Assembly (NCBI GenBank): GCA_029977305.1
Contig: JAPOLF010000093.1
Span: forward strand, 1 to 7,711
Length of the DNA: 7,711 nucleotides
Direction of reading: 5' to 3'
Source of the DNA: a bacterium
Lineage (GTDB): Bacteria; Chloroflexota; Chloroflexia; Thermomicrobiales; UBA6265
Part shown: positions 7,401-7,711 of the stretch, piece by piece
Layout: every line of letters begins with the position of its first letter
Numbering within the stretch: position 1 is the stretch's first letter
The notes under the pieces: generated by a model
The model's database searches: none
What the model was told of the DNA's origin: nothing
What the model saw: the letters and a program-made list of their open reading frames with translations, nothing else
Made by a program: the position numbers and the translations under genes

Positions 7401-7711
7401 CACCGGCCATCCCAACATCAAGATGGCGACCTCGATCATCGACTTCGTCTTCCGTGTCCTCGGGTTGGAGTACCTCCAGCGCACGGATCTGGTGCAGAAT
7501 CCGCCGGTCGCGGATGACGATGCCCCAGCGATCGAGAGCCGCATCGCGGTGACGACCACCGAATCCCCAACCGGCGGTGTGCGCATCGTTCCGCTCGGCA
7601 CGGCCAAGGGCAACGGCAATGGAAATGGCAACGGCAACAGCCATGGTCATGCCGCGGAGCCGATGAAGGCGTCGGCCACGAGCGTCGCCGAAGCCCCAAC
7701 CTCGAGCGTCG
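4417..7711 (+). CDS. nrdJ: Adenosylcobalamin-dependent (class II) ribonucleoside-diphosphate reductase, 3' end missing
   Basis: 1098 codons are present and the frame is still open at the window edge. Known role: class II reductases use adenosylcobalamin to form a cysteine thiyl radical and reduce ribonucleotides to deoxyribonucleotides in the cytoplasm, without oxygen or a second subunit. Seen: an N-terminal block (RIPRVFTRVSPDPYSSVEW, EVPADWSQVAADIMVSKYFRK) without an obvious ATP-cone; C196 in HACFIQS and C417 in SACNLASLNL, the expected redox pair; SGTGTNFSNIR (226-236); N404-P-C406-S-E408, the radical cysteine with its Asn and Glu partners; and APTGTIG (604-610), a phosphate-binding loop. 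DCANKCG (776-782) and GAISKTINMP (807-816) are typical of large NrdJ proteins. A TSCPT-like domain spans about 905-1020 (GFTQEARVAGNKVFLRTGEY, EEFVDAFTFTRFEPQGM). A Gly-Asn linker starts at 1065. Family members usually end with a Cys-rich tail that re-reduces the active site; that part is outside the window. Start: ATG 4417 with AGAGGA 9 nt upstream. Confidence 0.96.
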   Translation, partial: MSDLHGEHLNEGGLRIPRVFTRVSPDPYSSVEWTTRTSRITNPDGTVVFEMADAEVPADWSQVAADIMVSKYFRKAGVPQVTEDGVPVLDDDGNQVLGPERSARQVIHRLAGCWKHWGEEHGYFASKSDATAFYDELAYMLVNQMAAPNSPQWFNTGLAWAYGITGPAQGHFYVDPEDGEMRSSTDAYTRPQPHACFIQSVNDSLVEEGGLMDLWVREARIFKYGSGTGTNFSNIRGEGESLSGGGTSSGLMSFLRVGDRAAGAIKSGGTTRRAAKMVIVDIDHPDVEKFIDWKVEEERKVAALIAAGYSSDYNGEAYATVSGQNSNNSVRVSNAFIEAVERGDDWHLRWRTDPNRISKTVPAQALWQRIADAAWQCADPGIQFDTTINEWHTCPESGRINGSNPCSEYMFLDNSACNLASLNLIKFIDTETGEFDVEAFRHAVRIWTIVLEISVLMAQFPSEEIARISHDFRTLGLGYANLGTVLMLLGLPYDSDKARAYSGAVTALMTGESYATSAELSRHLGPFLGYALNAPDMLRGIRNHRRAAYAARPEEYEGLSVLPVAIDAELAPAPILKAARASWDLALAMGERYGFRNAQTTLLAPTGTIGLLMDCDTTGVEPDFALVKFKKLAGGGYFKIVNQSVDPALRNLGYTSEQRQDIIRYVLGTMTLDGAPGINRATLRERGFTDADLDRIDQSLPGTFELPFAFSAWALGEDVIGRLGLDMETATKPGFDVLTAIGFSKEQIATANEYICGTMTIEGAPHIKEEHLPVFDCANKCGKNGRRFIHHLGHIKMMGAAQSFLSGAISKTINMPNEATVDEVKDAYAESWRFGVKAMALYRDGSKLSQPLSTKSSSDTSETAAAVSEEEVQLRIDDAVAAAQKRWEHEHTTYPLVVAAAGDASHPSRKRLPAKRSGFTQEARVAGNKVFLRTGEYADGSLGEIFIDMHKEGAAFRSMINCFAIAVSKGLQYGVPLEEFVDAFTFTRFEPQGMVTGHPNIKMATSIIDFVFRVLGLEYLQRTDLVQNPPVADDDAPAIESRIAVTTTESPTGGVRIVPLGTAKGNGNGNGNGNSHGHAAEPMKASATSVAEAPTSSV
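7609..7638 (+). repeat. Gly-Asn repeat in the NrdJ linker
   Basis: Five consecutive Gly-Asn pairs (NrdJ residues 1065-1074) are encoded by an imperfect 6-base repeat of the GGCAAC/GGCAAT/GGAAAT type, followed by SHGHA and an Ala/Ser/Pro-rich stretch. It probably forms a flexible tether between the TSCPT-like domain and the C-terminal Cys-rich tail. Mixed synonymous codons argue against a very recent slippage event, but the repeat could vary in length between strains. Confidence 0.7.

Noticed and set aside
5161..7650. 829-codon open frame antisense to nrdJ
   Set aside because: It is codon-aligned with nrdJ, so its stops require TTA, CTA or TCA sense codons, which are rare in this GC-rich gene; it ends exactly at a TCA serine codon of nrdJ. 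The translation is rich in Arg, Asp, Glu, Val, Leu and His without any domain pattern.

Overview
This is a GC-rich bacterial chromosomal window with four protein genes and one long regulated leader. The gene content and protein styles (a large vitamin B12-dependent ribonucleotide reductase, a PucR-type regulator, an ECF vitamin transporter S component of the type common in Gram-positive high-GC bacteria, a secreted M1-like peptidase) suggest Chloroflexota (Thermomicrobia-like) or Actinomycetota. That taxonomic guess is made by eye and is weak. I see no mobile element, CRISPR array, tRNA or rRNA.

Layout: (1) 17-1534 (+), a secreted gluzincin peptidase of the M1 aminopeptidase type. (2) 1531-2976 (-), a PucR-family transcription regulator converging on the peptidase gene, with both stop codons sharing one CTAG. 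(3) 2977-3093, a short divergent control region. (4) 3094-3960 (+), a polytopic membrane protein read as the substrate-binding S component of an ECF transporter, probably for cobalamin. (5) 3961-4416, a 456-base gene-free stretch with a good sigma-70-type promoter (4091-4118), a candidate NrdR box over its -10 (4114-4129), and a leader of about 290 nt packed with hairpins and alternative pairings. (6) 4417 to the right edge (+), the class II ribonucleotide reductase nrdJ, cut by the window end after 1098 codons.

How the parts may fit: NrdJ needs adenosylcobalamin to make deoxyribonucleotides, and the gene just upstream looks like a vitamin-uptake S component, so the pair could couple B12 import to B12-dependent DNA precursor synthesis. 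The transporter and nrdJ are probably separate transcription units, because nrdJ has its own promoter. The PucR-type regulator faces away from the transporter gene across a 117-base gap and is an obvious candidate to regulate it. The least explained part of the window is the nrdJ leader. It could be an RNA regulatory element, but I could not match it to a known riboswitch class by eye.
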